From: UBA2970 sp965221075
GTDB taxonomy: Bacteria; Verrucomicrobiota; Verrucomicrobiia; Limisphaerales; AAA164-E04
DNA: 64,000 bases
Assembly (NCBI GenBank): GCA_965221075.1
Contig: OZ244865.1
Span: forward strand, 186,001-250,000
Reading direction: 5' to 3'
A program made the translations under genes and the position numbers. Of this stretch, positions 43,449-51,812 are shown piece after piece. Under the pieces are notes generated by a model, which was not told the origin of the DNA, ran no database searches, and saw only the letters and a program-made list of their open reading frames with translations. Position 1 is the first letter of the stretch; every line of letters begins with the position of its first letter.

Positions 43449-45446
43449 ATGACGACCGGTCCGGTAGTCCGCTTTCTCCCGTCGATCCTGCTTCTGGCCG
43501 CTTCCCTACAGGGGGCCAATCCCCGGGGGACGGGATGGGAGGCGGCCCTGGAGCAGACCCGGCTTCTGGACGTGGCCGAGGGGCTGGAGGCGAAGCTCTT
43601 CGCCTCCGAGCCTATGGTGGTCAACCCCACCAGCATGGACATCGACGCGCGGGGCAGGGTGTGGGTCGCCGAGGGGGCCAACTACCGGGTGTGGAAGCCC
43701 TGGGGCAGGCTGCGCCCGGGTGGCGACCGGATCGTGATCCTGGAGGACACCGACCTGGACGGAGTGGCCGACGAGCAGACGGTCTTCTACCAGGGGGAGG
43801 ACGTCAACGCGGCCCTGGGCATCTGCGTTCTGGGCAACCGGGTGATCGTTTCCTGCTCACCCAGCGTGATGGTCCTGACCGACACCGACGGGGACGACAA
43901 GGCCGACGAGAAGGAGATCCTCTTCTCGGGAATCCAGGGCGTGGACCACGATCACGGGGTGCACGCGGTGGTCTTCGGCCCCGACGGGCGCCTCTACTTC
44001 AACTTCGGCAACAACGGATCCCGGATCCTCGACCGGGAGGGCAGGCCGATCCGCGATCCCCAGGGCAACGTGGTCAGCGGCCAGGGCCGTCCCTACCGGC
44101 AGGGTATGGTGTTCCGCTGCAATCCCGACCTCAGCGAGTTCGAGGTGCTGGGCCACAACTTCCGCAACAACTACGAGGTCTGCGTCGATTCCTACGGCAC
44201 GCTCTGGCAGTCGGACAACGACGACGACGGCAACCGGGCAGTGCGCATCAACTACGTCATGGAGTACGGCAACTTCGGCTACCAGGACGAGATGACCGGA
44301 GCCGGATGGCGGACCGAGCGCACCGGATGGGCGGAGACGGTTCCCGAGCGGCACTGGCACCTCAACGATCCCGGCGTGGTGCCCAACCTGCTCCAGACCG
44401 GAGCCGGATCCCCCACCGGAATCCTGGTCTACGAGAGCAGCCTGCTTCCGTCTCCCTTCCGCAACCAGATCATCCACTGCGACGCCGGGCCCCGGGTGGT
44501 GCGGGCCTATCCGGTCCGGCCCTCGGGCGCCGGCTACACCGCCCGGATAGCCGACATCGTCGGCGGAGAAAGGGATCCCTGGTTCCGTCCCTCCGACGTG
44601 TGCGTGGCCCCCGACGGCGCCCTGTTCGTCGCCGACTGGAACGACGCCGGGGTGGGCGGGCACAACATGGCCGACCGCTCCCTCGAGAGCCTCAGCGGGC
44701 GCATCCTGCGGGTGGCCCCCGAGGGCAACGCGCCCCGGCGGGCGGACCTCGACACGAGCCGTCCCCGCCAGGCGCTGCGGGCGCTGAACTCTCCCAACCT
44801 GGCCACCCGCTACCTGGGCTTCCGGGCCCTCGAGGAGAGGGGAGCCCGGGCCGAGGAGCTGCTGAAGTCCGCCTGGGAGAGCCGCTGGCCACGCCGCCGG
44901 GCCCGGGCCCTGGCCCTCCTGGTCCGCATCCCGGGCAGGGCCGACCGCTACATCGGGGAGGGCCTCGGGGACGCCAACGCCAACGTCCGGATCGCTTCTC
45001 TGAGGCTGGCCCGGGAGCGCAACCTCGACGTGATCCCCCTGGTGGAGAGGCTGGTCGAGGATCCCTCCCCGGCCGTGCTCCGGGAATGCGCCATCGCCCT
45101 GCGGCACAATCCCTCGGAGAAGGCGGCCCGGCTTTGGGCCCGCCTGGCCCAGCGCCACGAGGGCGGGGACCGCTGGTACCTGGAGGCCCTGGGCATCGGG
45201 GCCGCCGGACAGGAGAAGCGCTTCTTCGCCGCCTGGCTCGAGCAGGTGGAGGGGAAGTGGAACACCCCGGGGGGTCGGGATGTGGTCTGGCGCTCCAGGG
45301 CTCCCGCCTCGGCCGCCCTCCTGGCCGCGATCATCAAGGACGAATCCCTTTCCGAGGAGGAGAGGCCGCGGTACTACCGGGCCCTGGACTTCCTGGATGG
45401 GCCCGAGAAGGACGCCGCCCTCCTGGAGCTCCTCTCGGTGGACTAG
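43449..45446 (+). CDS. PVC-type membrane-bound dehydrogenase, without heme domain
   Basis: The 665-residue secreted protein (signal about residues 1-23) has the PVC beta-propeller dehydrogenase domain: LEAKLFASEPMVVNPTSMDI, RVWVAEGANYRVW, LEDTDLDGVADEQTVF, DTDGDDKADEKEILFSG, DHDHGVHAVVFGPDGRLYF, HNFRNNYEVCVDSYGTLWQS, and DPWFRPSDVCVAPDGALFVADW. HEAT-like helices fill about 430-660. Unlike the protein at 3367-6828 it ends without a CxxCH cytochrome motif, so electrons would need to pass to a separate carrier. It closes the isomerase / DUF1080 / ThuA-like operon. Confidence 0.88.
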   Translation: MTTGPVVRFLPSILLLAASLQGANPRGTGWEAALEQTRLLDVAEGLEAKLFASEPMVVNPTSMDIDARGRVWVAEGANYRVWKPWGRLRPGGDRIVILEDTDLDGVADEQTVFYQGEDVNAALGICVLGNRVIVSCSPSVMVLTDTDGDDKADEKEILFSGIQGVDHDHGVHAVVFGPDGRLYFNFGNNGSRILDREGRPIRDPQGNVVSGQGRPYRQGMVFRCNPDLSEFEVLGHNFRNNYEVCVDSYGTLWQSDNDDDGNRAVRINYVMEYGNFGYQDEMTGAGWRTERTGWAETVPERHWHLNDPGVVPNLLQTGAGSPTGILVYESSLLPSPFRNQIIHCDAGPRVVRAYPVRPSGAGYTARIADIVGGERDPWFRPSDVCVAPDGALFVADWNDAGVGGHNMADRSLESLSGRILRVAPEGNAPRRADLDTSRPRQALRALNSPNLATRYLGFRALEERGARAEELLKSAWESRWPRRRARALALLVRIPGRADRYIGEGLGDANANVRIASLRLARERNLDVIPLVERLVEDPSPAVLRECAIALRHNPSEKAARLWARLAQRHEGGDRWYLEALGIGAAGQEKRFFAAWLEQVEGKWNTPGGRDVVWRSRAPASAALLAAIIKDESLSEEERPRYYRALDFLDGPEKDAALLELLSVD

Positions 45447-45782
45447 CGTCCCGATCGGCGGCGGACTGTTTCCCTGGCCGCCGTCTCCGCCGCTGCTGGG
45501 CATGGCCCTCCTGTCACGGGATCGGGCGGACCGCCCTTCGTCCGGCGCCGGGGATGCGGAGCTGGAGCCTGCGTGCGTCGAGGCGATCCGGATCCCGGCC
45601 CTGCATGCCGCCGCCTGCCATCCGGAAAGCGCAGGAAGGGCCGTGCCGGCCACCGCGACATGGCGGCGGGACAGGCCTCGGCGCCCGGCGCCTCTGGCTC
45701 TCCATGGAGTGCACGGGCCCAGCACGATCCTGTCGCAGGGAGGGCCGTCTCCACGCCGGGCTCCGCGCGGGAACGGGGGATG
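45447..45782. other. Spacer of 336 bp between convergent genes
   Basis: This stretch separates the 3' ends of the PVC dehydrogenase gene and the second thymidylate-kinase-like gene. No gene is supported. A loose inverted repeat CGGCGG / CCGCCG just after 45450 may help end transcription, but there is no T-run. Confidence 0.4.
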
Positions 45783-46514
45783 CTACCCCGTGAGCACGGC
45801 CGTGACCCGCTTCTTGAGGGCCTGGTAGACCGCCTCCGGACTCTGGGTCCCGTCGATGACCTCGAAGCCGTACTGCTCCTGCAGCTTCATGAAGTGGCCT
45901 CTGATCAGATCCTGGTACCGGAGGAAGCTGTCGAACATGTCGCGGGAGAGTCCCAGGTCCATGCCGCTCTCCCAGTAGTCGAGGGCGTAGTCCTTGGAGA
46001 AGGAGCGGCGGATAAGCTCCTGGGGAGGGACGTTGAGGTAGAAGACCGCATCGGGAACCAGCGCCATGCCGTAGAGGTTCTCGACCCAGCTCTTCTCCTG
46101 GCCCCGGACGATATCCCGCACCATCAGGGTGTAGATGTAGCGGTCGGCCAGGACCATGAACCCGGAGCGCAGGGCCGGGATGATGACGTTCTCGGTCTGA
46201 TCGGCGAAGTCGGTGGCGTAGAACAGGCTCAGGGTGGTGGAGCAGAGGATGTTCCCCTCCTTGGCCCGGTCCAGCTCCTCGCTGATCAGGCTCGACCGCT
46301 TGAGCCCCACCTGCACCGTCCCGTGGCCGGTGGTCTCCAGCCAGTGGACCAGCTTGCGGATCTGGGTGGACCTTCCCGAGCCGTCGGCCCCCTCGATCAC
46401 GATCAGCCTGCCGGTCAGGTCCTCCAGGTCCACCCCGGGCAGCCCGTATCCGTAGAAGCGCTTGGGGGCCTGCGAGGGGACCAGCACCTCCCCTTCTGGC
46501 TGGAGCGGGGCCAT
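45783..46514 (-). CDS. Thymidylate-kinase-like protein with altered Walker A
   Basis: The 243-residue protein belongs to the P-loop thymidylate kinase family. After an extra N-terminal segment of about 34 residues, GRLIVIEGADGSGRSTQIRKL replaces the usual GxDGSGKST: the phosphate-binding Lys is Arg48 (codon AGG). FADQTENVIIPALRSGFMVLADRYIYT keeps the DRY motif, and SFSKDYALDYWESGMDLGLS corresponds to the lid region. The start lies 2 bp after the stop of its upstream relative, so the two are a tandem co-transcribed pair. With Arg for Lys the protein may be weakly active, specialised, or a regulatory partner. Confidence 0.85.
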   Translation of the reverse strand: MAPLQPEGEVLVPSQAPKRFYGYGLPGVDLEDLTGRLIVIEGADGSGRSTQIRKLVHWLETTGHGTVQVGLKRSSLISEELDRAKEGNILCSTTLSLFYATDFADQTENVIIPALRSGFMVLADRYIYTLMVRDIVRGQEKSWVENLYGMALVPDAVFYLNVPPQELIRRSFSKDYALDYWESGMDLGLSRDMFDSFLRYQDLIRGHFMKLQEQYGFEVIDGTQSPEAVYQALKKRVTAVLTG

Positions 46515-46516
46515 TC

Positions 46517-47197
46517 CTAGCTGCGGAAGTCCTCCAGCCGGATCCGGGCCGAGAGGATGCGGCGGAGCAGCGACTGCTGCTCCTCGATCTGGAGGTTGGC
46601 GTCGACCAGGGTGAAGTCGAACTCGGTGCTCATCGCCAGGTACTGCTCCAGGATCCTCGACTGGAAGATGCGGAAGCTCTCCCGGATGTCGGCCGAGAGG
46701 CGCAGGTCCATGCCCGCCTCGAAGTACTTGAGCTTGGCCCGGCTGTGAAGGATGCGCCCCAGCGAGGTCTCCAGGCGGGCCTTGAGGAAGAAGACGATGT
46801 CGGGGCGGGTGGCGAAGGAGTAGATGCCCCTGACCCAGTCGGGAGGGCAGCCCCGCACCGTGTCGCGGGCGAAGGCGGTGTAGACGTAGCGGTCGCAGAG
46901 GACGAGGTAGCCGGCCCGCAGCAGGGGGACCAGCTGCCGCTCGTAGCGGTCGGCGAAGTCGGTGGCGTGGATCAGGCTGAAGGTGGTGGGGGTGAGCAGG
47001 GCGCGGTTCTTGCCCTTGCTGGTGGCCGATCTGACCAGTATGGAGGAGTTCCACTTGCTGAAGAAGACCCGCAGCCCCTGATCCTCCAGCCACCTCTTGA
47101 TCAGGTAGATCTGCGTGGACTTGCCCGATCCGTCCAGACCCTCCACGGCGATCAGCCGGCCGGGATGGTTGGGGGACTCGGAAGCGGGATCGGGCAC
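46517..47197 (-). CDS. Thymidylate kinase-like protein
   Basis: The 226-residue P-loop kinase has an intact Walker A, LIAVEGLDGSGKSTQIYLIKRWL (Lys26). It also has HATDFADRYERQLVPLLRAG, the DRYVYT motif, and KYFEAGMDLRLSADIRESF as lid region. The family phosphorylates dTMP or related nucleotides. It precedes the Arg-containing relative with a 2-bp gap; the two share the FADxxExxxxPxLRxG, DRY and YxExGMDLxLS features, so they come from a duplication. It is convergently placed against nothing: the divergent pseudopilin array starts 100 bp upstream. Confidence 0.88.
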   Translation of the reverse strand: MPDPASESPNHPGRLIAVEGLDGSGKSTQIYLIKRWLEDQGLRVFFSKWNSSILVRSATSKGKNRALLTPTTFSLIHATDFADRYERQLVPLLRAGYLVLCDRYVYTAFARDTVRGCPPDWVRGIYSFATRPDIVFFLKARLETSLGRILHSRAKLKYFEAGMDLRLSADIRESFRIFQSRILEQYLAMSTEFDFTLVDANLQIEEQQSLLRRILSARIRLEDFRS

Positions 47198-47297
47198 CAG
47201 GGAGCGATCCTAGCTGGGAGGTCCGGCCTGGCAATTCCATTTGCCGCAATCGGCTTGAAGCCCGTCCGCTTTTCTATAGTGTGGAGCGCGCTTCCCC

Positions 47298-48209
47298 ATG
47301 AATCCGCAATCCCCGGGATCCCTCAAGTCCCGTCCAATGGGCCCCTCTCTCCGGAGCGGGGCGTCCGGCAAGGGCTTCACCCTGATCGAGCTGCTGGTGG
47401 TGATCGCCATCATCGCCATCCTTGCGGGCATGCTGCTTCCCGCCCTGAGCAAGGCCAAGCGCAAGGCTCTGTCCGTCAACTGCGTCTCCAACCTCAAGCA
47501 GTGGGGGCTGATCTGGGCCTTCTACACCGACGAGAACGAGGGCAAGTTCAGCAACGGCGACATCGGATGGGCCCGGGGGGAATGGGTGGTGGCCCTGGCG
47601 CACCACTACAACGAGAAGCCCTGGCTGCTCCTGTGTCCCGAGGCCAAGCACCGCCGGAAACCCGGCACCGGCCGCGACGAGGTGAAGATCCCCATCGACA
47701 CCCCGCCCGGCCAGGCCGCGGTCTACGGGGGAGCCTTCACCGCCTACGACTTCCCCAACTACAATCCCGGGGTCGGAAACCGCTTCAACCAGAGCTGGCG
47801 GGTGAGCAGCTACAGCAACAACAACTGGATCTACGATCCCCTGCCCGGAGTGACCGCAATCCAGGGGAGGGCCTCCGCCGATCACTGGCGCTCCTTCGAC
47901 GCCACCGGCAGCCACCCGCAGACGGAGATCCCCCTCTTCCTGGACTCCATGTGGCGGGGGGGCGGTCCCGACCACCGCAATTCCACAAAGGACGCGGCTC
48001 CCACCTACAACGGCCAGTGGCTGAACTACGGCTACGAGTCGGCCCACTTCGCCATCGCGCGGCACAACCAGGGGATCAACATCGTCTTCTTCGACCAGCA
48101 TGTCGACTCCACCACCTCGCCCCGCGATGTCTGGACCTTCCAGTGGCACCGCCAGTACAGGAAGGTCCCCCAGGAGCGCAGCAAGACCTTTCCCGACTGG
48201 ATGCGGTAG
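47298..48209 (+). CDS. Pseudopilin (prepilin cleavage domain, H-X9-D C-terminus), copy 1
   Basis: The 303-residue protein has a class III/type IV-like leader with the cleavage motif GFTLIELLVVIAIIAILAGM. An alternative start at 47337 would give a shorter leader. The hydrophobic helix assembles into a pseudopilus or pilus after peptidase cleavage at Gly. The globular part has NGDIGWARGEWVVALAHHYN, LFLDSMWRGGGPDHR and a C-terminal HNQGINIVFFDQHVD, which fits the PVC pre-pilin H-X9-D signature (with Gln in place of Gly after Asp). It is the first of three tandem copies with a 935-bp period, and about 95 percent identical in DNA to copy 3. A possible -10 TATAGT lies near 47275. Confidence 0.9.
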   Translation: MNPQSPGSLKSRPMGPSLRSGASGKGFTLIELLVVIAIIAILAGMLLPALSKAKRKALSVNCVSNLKQWGLIWAFYTDENEGKFSNGDIGWARGEWVVALAHHYNEKPWLLLCPEAKHRRKPGTGRDEVKIPIDTPPGQAAVYGGAFTAYDFPNYNPGVGNRFNQSWRVSSYSNNNWIYDPLPGVTAIQGRASADHWRSFDATGSHPQTEIPLFLDSMWRGGGPDHRNSTKDAAPTYNGQWLNYGYESAHFAIARHNQGINIVFFDQHVDSTTSPRDVWTFQWHRQYRKVPQERSKTFPDWMR

Positions 48210-48283
48210 GGCTGATCTCCGAACCTCTCGCTGGGGTGGGGAAGGCTCAGCATGCTTCTTCCGGTGCCAGCTTCCTGTTCGCC

Positions 48284-49144
48284 ATGAAGCGGAATGGCCG
48301 GGAGCGGGGCTTCACCCTGATCGAGCTGCTGGCGGTGATCGCCGTCGTCGCCTTCCTGTCGGGCATGCTGCTTCCTGCCCTGATCAAGGCCAGGAGCAAG
48401 GCGCTGTCCGCCGTCTGCGTCTCGAACCTCAAGCAGTGGGGACTTGTCTGGGCCTTCTATTCCTACGAGAACCAGGACAGGTTCAGCAACGGCCACATAC
48501 TATGGGCCAGGGGGAGTTGGGTGGTGGCCCTGGCGCACCACTACAACGAGAAGCCCAGGCTGCTCCTGTGTCCCGACGCCAGGCACCGCCGGGCTCCCGG
48601 CAACTCCCGCAGCGAGGCGAAGCTCCCCATCGACACTCCGCCCGGCCTGGCCTCGGTCTACGGGGGCCCCCATACCGCCTACGACTTCCCCAATTACGAT
48701 CCCGGAGTCGGCGACCGCTTCGACCAGAGCTGGCGGACGAGCAGCTACAGCTGCAACAGCTGGATCTACGATCCCCTGCCCAGAGTGGGCTCCATACAGG
48801 GGAGGGCCGCCGCCGATCACTGGCGCTCCTTCGGCGCCACCGGCCGCCACCCGCAGGCCGAGATCCCCCTGTTCCTGGACTCCATGTACCGGGGAGGCGG
48901 CCCCGACCACCGCAGAGTCGTCGGGGACATGGCTCCCACCTACAACGGCCAGTGGCTGGGCTACGGCTACGAGTCGGCCCACTTCGCCATCGCCCGCCAC
49001 GGCCAGGGGATCAACATCGTCTTCTTCGACCTGCACGTCGAATCCACCACCTCGCCCCGCGATATCTGGACCTTCCAGTGGCACCGCCAGTACATGAAGG
49101 CCCCCCAGGATCGCAGCAAGACCTTTCCCGACTGGATGAATTAG
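48284..49144 (+). CDS. Pseudopilin, copy 2 (divergent middle copy)
   Basis: The 286-residue protein starts at ATG 48284 with the short leader MKRNGRERGFTLIELLAVIA. The helix differs from the outer copies (VVAFLSGMLLPALIKARSKA against IIAILAGMLLPALSKAKRKA). The rest aligns without gaps: FSNGHILWARGSWVVALAHH, LFLDSMYRGGGPDHR, and HGQGINIVFFDLHVES. Its Ser/Cys and surface substitutions are spread along the domain, so it is an older, separately evolving copy. It should be exported and processed like the others and may be a minor pseudopilin. No peptidase gene is adjacent. Confidence 0.9.
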   Translation: MKRNGRERGFTLIELLAVIAVVAFLSGMLLPALIKARSKALSAVCVSNLKQWGLVWAFYSYENQDRFSNGHILWARGSWVVALAHHYNEKPRLLLCPDARHRRAPGNSRSEAKLPIDTPPGLASVYGGPHTAYDFPNYDPGVGDRFDQSWRTSSYSCNSWIYDPLPRVGSIQGRAAADHWRSFGATGRHPQAEIPLFLDSMYRGGGPDHRRVVGDMAPTYNGQWLGYGYESAHFAIARHGQGINIVFFDLHVESTTSPRDIWTFQWHRQYMKAPQDRSKTFPDWMN

Positions 49145-49218
49145 GGTGATCCTCGAACCGCCCAGGGGGGATTGGGGATGGCTATGCATTTCTTCCGGCG
49201 CTACCTTTTCCGATCACT

Positions 49219-50079
49219 ATGGAGCGAAATAGCCGGGAGCGAGGCTTCACCCTGATCGAGCTGCTGGTGGTGATCGCCATCATCGCCATCCTTGCGGGCA
49301 TGCTGCTTCCCGCCCTGAGCAAGGCCAAGCGCAAGGCTCTGTCCGTCAACTGCGTCTCCAACCTCAAGCAGTGGGGGCTGATCTGGGCCTTCTACACCGA
49401 CGAGAACGAGGGCAGGTTCAGCAACGGCGACATCGGATGGGCCCGGGGGGAATGGGTGGTGGCCCTGGCGCACCACTACAACGAGAAGCCCTGGCTGCTC
49501 CTGTGCCCCGAGGCCAAGCACCGCCGGAAACCCGGAACCGGCCGCAACGAGGTGAAGATCTCCATCGACACCCCGCCCAGCCAGGCCGCGGTCTACGGGG
49601 GAGCCCACACCGCCTACGACTTCCCCAACTACAATCCCGGGGTCGGAAACCGCTTCAACCAGAACTGGCGGGTGAGCAGCTACAGCAACAACAACTGGAT
49701 CTACGATCCCCTGCCCGGAGTGACCGCAATCCAGGGGAGGGCCTCCGCCGATCACTGGCGCTCCTTCGACGCCACCGGCAGCCACCCGCAGACGGAGATC
49801 CCCCTCTTCCTGGACTCCATGTGGCGGGGAGGCGGCCCCGACCACCGCAACGCCACCAAGGATATGGCTCCCACCTACAACGGCCAGTGGTTCGGGGCCG
49901 GCCACGAGTCGGCCCACTTCGCCATCGCGCGGCACAACCAGGGGATCAACATCGTCTTCTTCGACCAGCATGTCGACTCCACCACCTCGCCCCGCGATGT
50001 CTGGACCTTCCAGTGGCACCGCCAGTACAGGAAGGTTCCCCAGGATCGCAGCAAGACCTTTCCCAGGTGGATGCAGTAG
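49219..50079 (+). CDS. Pseudopilin, copy 3
   Basis: The 286-residue protein begins MERNSRERGFTLIELLVVIA. From the cleavage motif to the stop it aligns with copy 1 without a single gap over 837 bp, with roughly 15 amino-acid changes, for example HTAYDF for FTAYDF and FGAGHESAHF for LNYGYESAHF. The leader, in contrast, resembles copy 2 (xERNxRERGFTL). So the copy 3 body matches copy 1 and its leader matches copy 2, which points to gene conversion. A stem-loop follows the stop. Confidence 0.9.
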   Translation: MERNSRERGFTLIELLVVIAIIAILAGMLLPALSKAKRKALSVNCVSNLKQWGLIWAFYTDENEGRFSNGDIGWARGEWVVALAHHYNEKPWLLLCPEAKHRRKPGTGRNEVKISIDTPPSQAAVYGGAHTAYDFPNYNPGVGNRFNQNWRVSSYSNNNWIYDPLPGVTAIQGRASADHWRSFDATGSHPQTEIPLFLDSMWRGGGPDHRNATKDMAPTYNGQWFGAGHESAHFAIARHNQGINIVFFDQHVDSTTSPRDVWTFQWHRQYRKVPQDRSKTFPRWMQ

Positions 50080-50083
50080 GGCT

Positions 50084-50104
50084 GCCGGAGGAATCCCCTC
50101 CGGC
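50084..50104 (+). terminator. Stem-loop after the pseudopilin array
   Basis: GCCGGAGG (50084-50091), loop AATCC, CCTCCGGC (50097-50104) form a perfect 8-bp stem 5 bp after the copy 3 stop. It lies between the convergent pseudopilin and mazG genes and may serve both. No T-run is present. Confidence 0.5.
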
Positions 50105-50152
50105 GCTTGCTGGCCCGGTGGCCGGTTCCGGAATGCCCACAAGGGCGGGCCT

Positions 50153-50803
50153 TCAGGCGGAAGGCGGAGCGGCCTTCTCCCGGTAGAGCCTCTCCCGGCG
50201 CTGGTTCTCCTCGCGGAGCAGGGCTTCGGCGCTCAGGCCGTGCTTGCGGGCCGCCTGGGCCAGCTCGAAGAGCTGCTTCCCCAGAGCGCCGGGATCCACG
50301 GGGGGCGGTTCCGAGTCCAGCAGTCCGTGCTTGAGGGCCTTGCCGACGAGCTTCTCCGCGTACTGCAGCGCGGGCAGGTGGCGGGGGATGCCGTCGAGGG
50401 GGGAGATTCTGGACTCCTTCTCCCGGCTCTTGAGCTTCTCCCACTGATCGAGGACCGCATCGACGGTGGAGGCGCTCCGGTCGCCGAACACATGGGGGTG
50501 CCGGTGGATCAGCTTGTCCACGATGCCCTGGCAGACGCTCTCGAAGTCGAAGCGGCGGCTTTCCTCGCCCAGCTGGCAATGGAAGACCACCTGGAGCAGG
50601 ACATCCCCCAGCTCCTCGGCCATGGCCTGGTCGTCCCCGGCATCGATGGCGTCGATCAGCTCGTAGACCTCCTCCACCGCCAGGAAGCGCAGCGAGGCGT
50701 GATCCTGCTCCCGGTCCCAGGGGCAGCCCTGCGGGGAGCGCAGGATCGACATGATCTCCCTGAGCTGCCGGATCGCTGGCAGGCTCCGATCGGGCGCTTT
50801 CAT
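50153..50803 (-). CDS. mazG: MazG-family nucleoside triphosphate pyrophosphohydrolase
   Basis: The 216-residue protein starts MKAPDRSLPAIRQLREIM at ATG 50803; upstream codons lack conservation. MazG hydrolyses (d)NTPs to monophosphates and clears aberrant nucleotides. The catalytic helices are visible as GCPWDREQDHASLRFLAVEEVYEL (ExxE) and AEELGDVLLQVVFHCQLGEE (ExxD). HPHVFG, VLDQWEKLKSREK and PALQYAEKLVGKA follow. The length is shorter than the 260 residues of two-domain MazG; the C-terminal repeat is abbreviated. It is convergent with the pseudopilin array. Confidence 0.92.
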   Translation of the reverse strand: MKAPDRSLPAIRQLREIMSILRSPQGCPWDREQDHASLRFLAVEEVYELIDAIDAGDDQAMAEELGDVLLQVVFHCQLGEESRRFDFESVCQGIVDKLIHRHPHVFGDRSASTVDAVLDQWEKLKSREKESRISPLDGIPRHLPALQYAEKLVGKALKHGLLDSEPPPVDPGALGKQLFELAQAARKHGLSAEALLREENQRRERLYREKAAPPSA

Positions 50804-51035
50804 GGGAGCGTTCCAGGCGCCTGCAGCGGGAAACCGGGTTTCAATGGGAGGAACCACCGGGTTTTCCTAACCGGTTCGAATTCCCCGGAACGCCAGGCGG
50901 CGGGAAGAGGAAGCCGGGCCCGTGGAGCAGCTGTCCGCTCCGGGGGGACACCCTGCACGGCCCCTGGTCGTTCCTCGGAGCCATAGAAGCTGCCGGCCCG
51001 AGCGGCAGCGGCGAGGAAAGGGCCGGGCGCTTCCC

Positions 51036-51812
51036 TCAGAACGGCCATAGTCTACCCTTCGGGGCGATCCTTCGCCTCAGCTCGTGCCGGGAAGATCCGT
51101 CTCCCTGTTCGGCGGCCCTCTCCAGCCACTTCATCCCCTTCTCCACGTCCCTCTCCCTGCCATCGGCGTCCCTTTCGAGGTAGTGGTTCCAGAGGACCAC
51201 CTGGCTTCCGGGATCCCCCCGTTCGGCGACCCTCTCGAACCATTCCATCGCCTGCTCGAGATTCCCCCAGTTCCAAGGGCCGTCGGCAGTCTCGAGAAAG
51301 CCGCCTCTCAGGAGGTATCCCATATGGATCTGGGCGCCCGCATGGCCCTGCTCGGCGGCCCTGAGAAACCATTCCCGCGCCCTGATGCGATCCTCGGGAA
51401 TGTCGCCAAATCTCCATACTATCTCGTCTTCGATGGAACGCCGATGGTATCTGGAGGTGGGCATCATGCCTCCACGGCCATGTACGTAGGCCCCTCCTCC
51501 GAACAGGGCCCTGCCCAGCTCGTACTGGGCCTCGGCATGGCCTCCTTCGGCGGCCTTGAGGAACGACTCGAACGCCGCTACGAGATTCCTGGGCGTCCCT
51601 TTCCCGTTGGCATGCCTGACTCCCATCGCGTAGTGGGCCCCGGGCGAGCCCGGGGGGACCATCAGGTGCGGAACAAGCACGAAGCAGGCGATCGCCGCCA
51701 GAGCCGCCGTTACGATTCCGATCCGGAAGGATCTTCTGCCGGTCCATGCCCGGACCTTCGCGGGGAAGCCTTCCTCTCCGATCGCTTCGTCGCTGATCTC
51801 CGGAGTTCCCAT
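51036..51812 (-). CDS. Membrane-anchored Sel1-like repeat protein
   Basis: The 258-residue protein has a cytoplasmic N-terminus, one membrane helix (about residues 31-50, IGIVTAALAAIACFVLVPHL) and Sel1-like TPR-type repeats: HYAMGVRHANGKGTPRNL, AAEGGHAEAQYELGRALFGG, AAEQGHAGAQIHMGYLLRGG, VAERGDPGSQVVLWNHYLER and AAEQGDGSSRHELRRRI. Such repeats mediate protein-protein contacts. The topology places them in the periplasm. Its function is unknown. GC is a little lower than in core genes, and it stands alone between gene-poor stretches. Confidence 0.85.
   Translation of the reverse strand: MGTPEISDEAIGEEGFPAKVRAWTGRRSFRIGIVTAALAAIACFVLVPHLMVPPGSPGAHYAMGVRHANGKGTPRNLVAAFESFLKAAEGGHAEAQYELGRALFGGGAYVHGRGGMMPTSRYHRRSIEDEIVWRFGDIPEDRIRAREWFLRAAEQGHAGAQIHMGYLLRGGFLETADGPWNWGNLEQAMEWFERVAERGDPGSQVVLWNHYLERDADGRERDVEKGMKWLERAAEQGDGSSRHELRRRIAPKGRLWPF

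Larger units (their letters stand above)
47373..50079 (+). repeat. Three-copy tandem array, 935-bp period
   Basis: The GGCTTCACCCTGATCGAG cleavage-site sequence starts at 47373, 48308 and 49243, exactly 935 bp apart each time. Each copy runs 837 bp to its TAG (48209, 49144, 50079), and the 98-bp spacers between copies are also related. Copies 1 and 3 are nearly identical; copy 2 is clearly diverged. Confidence 0.95.

Noticed and set aside
50870..50890. GGTTCGAATTCC, another tRNA T-loop-like sequence
   Set aside because: No cloverleaf can be formed; it only contains a GAATTC site and lies in a short spacer upstream of mazG.
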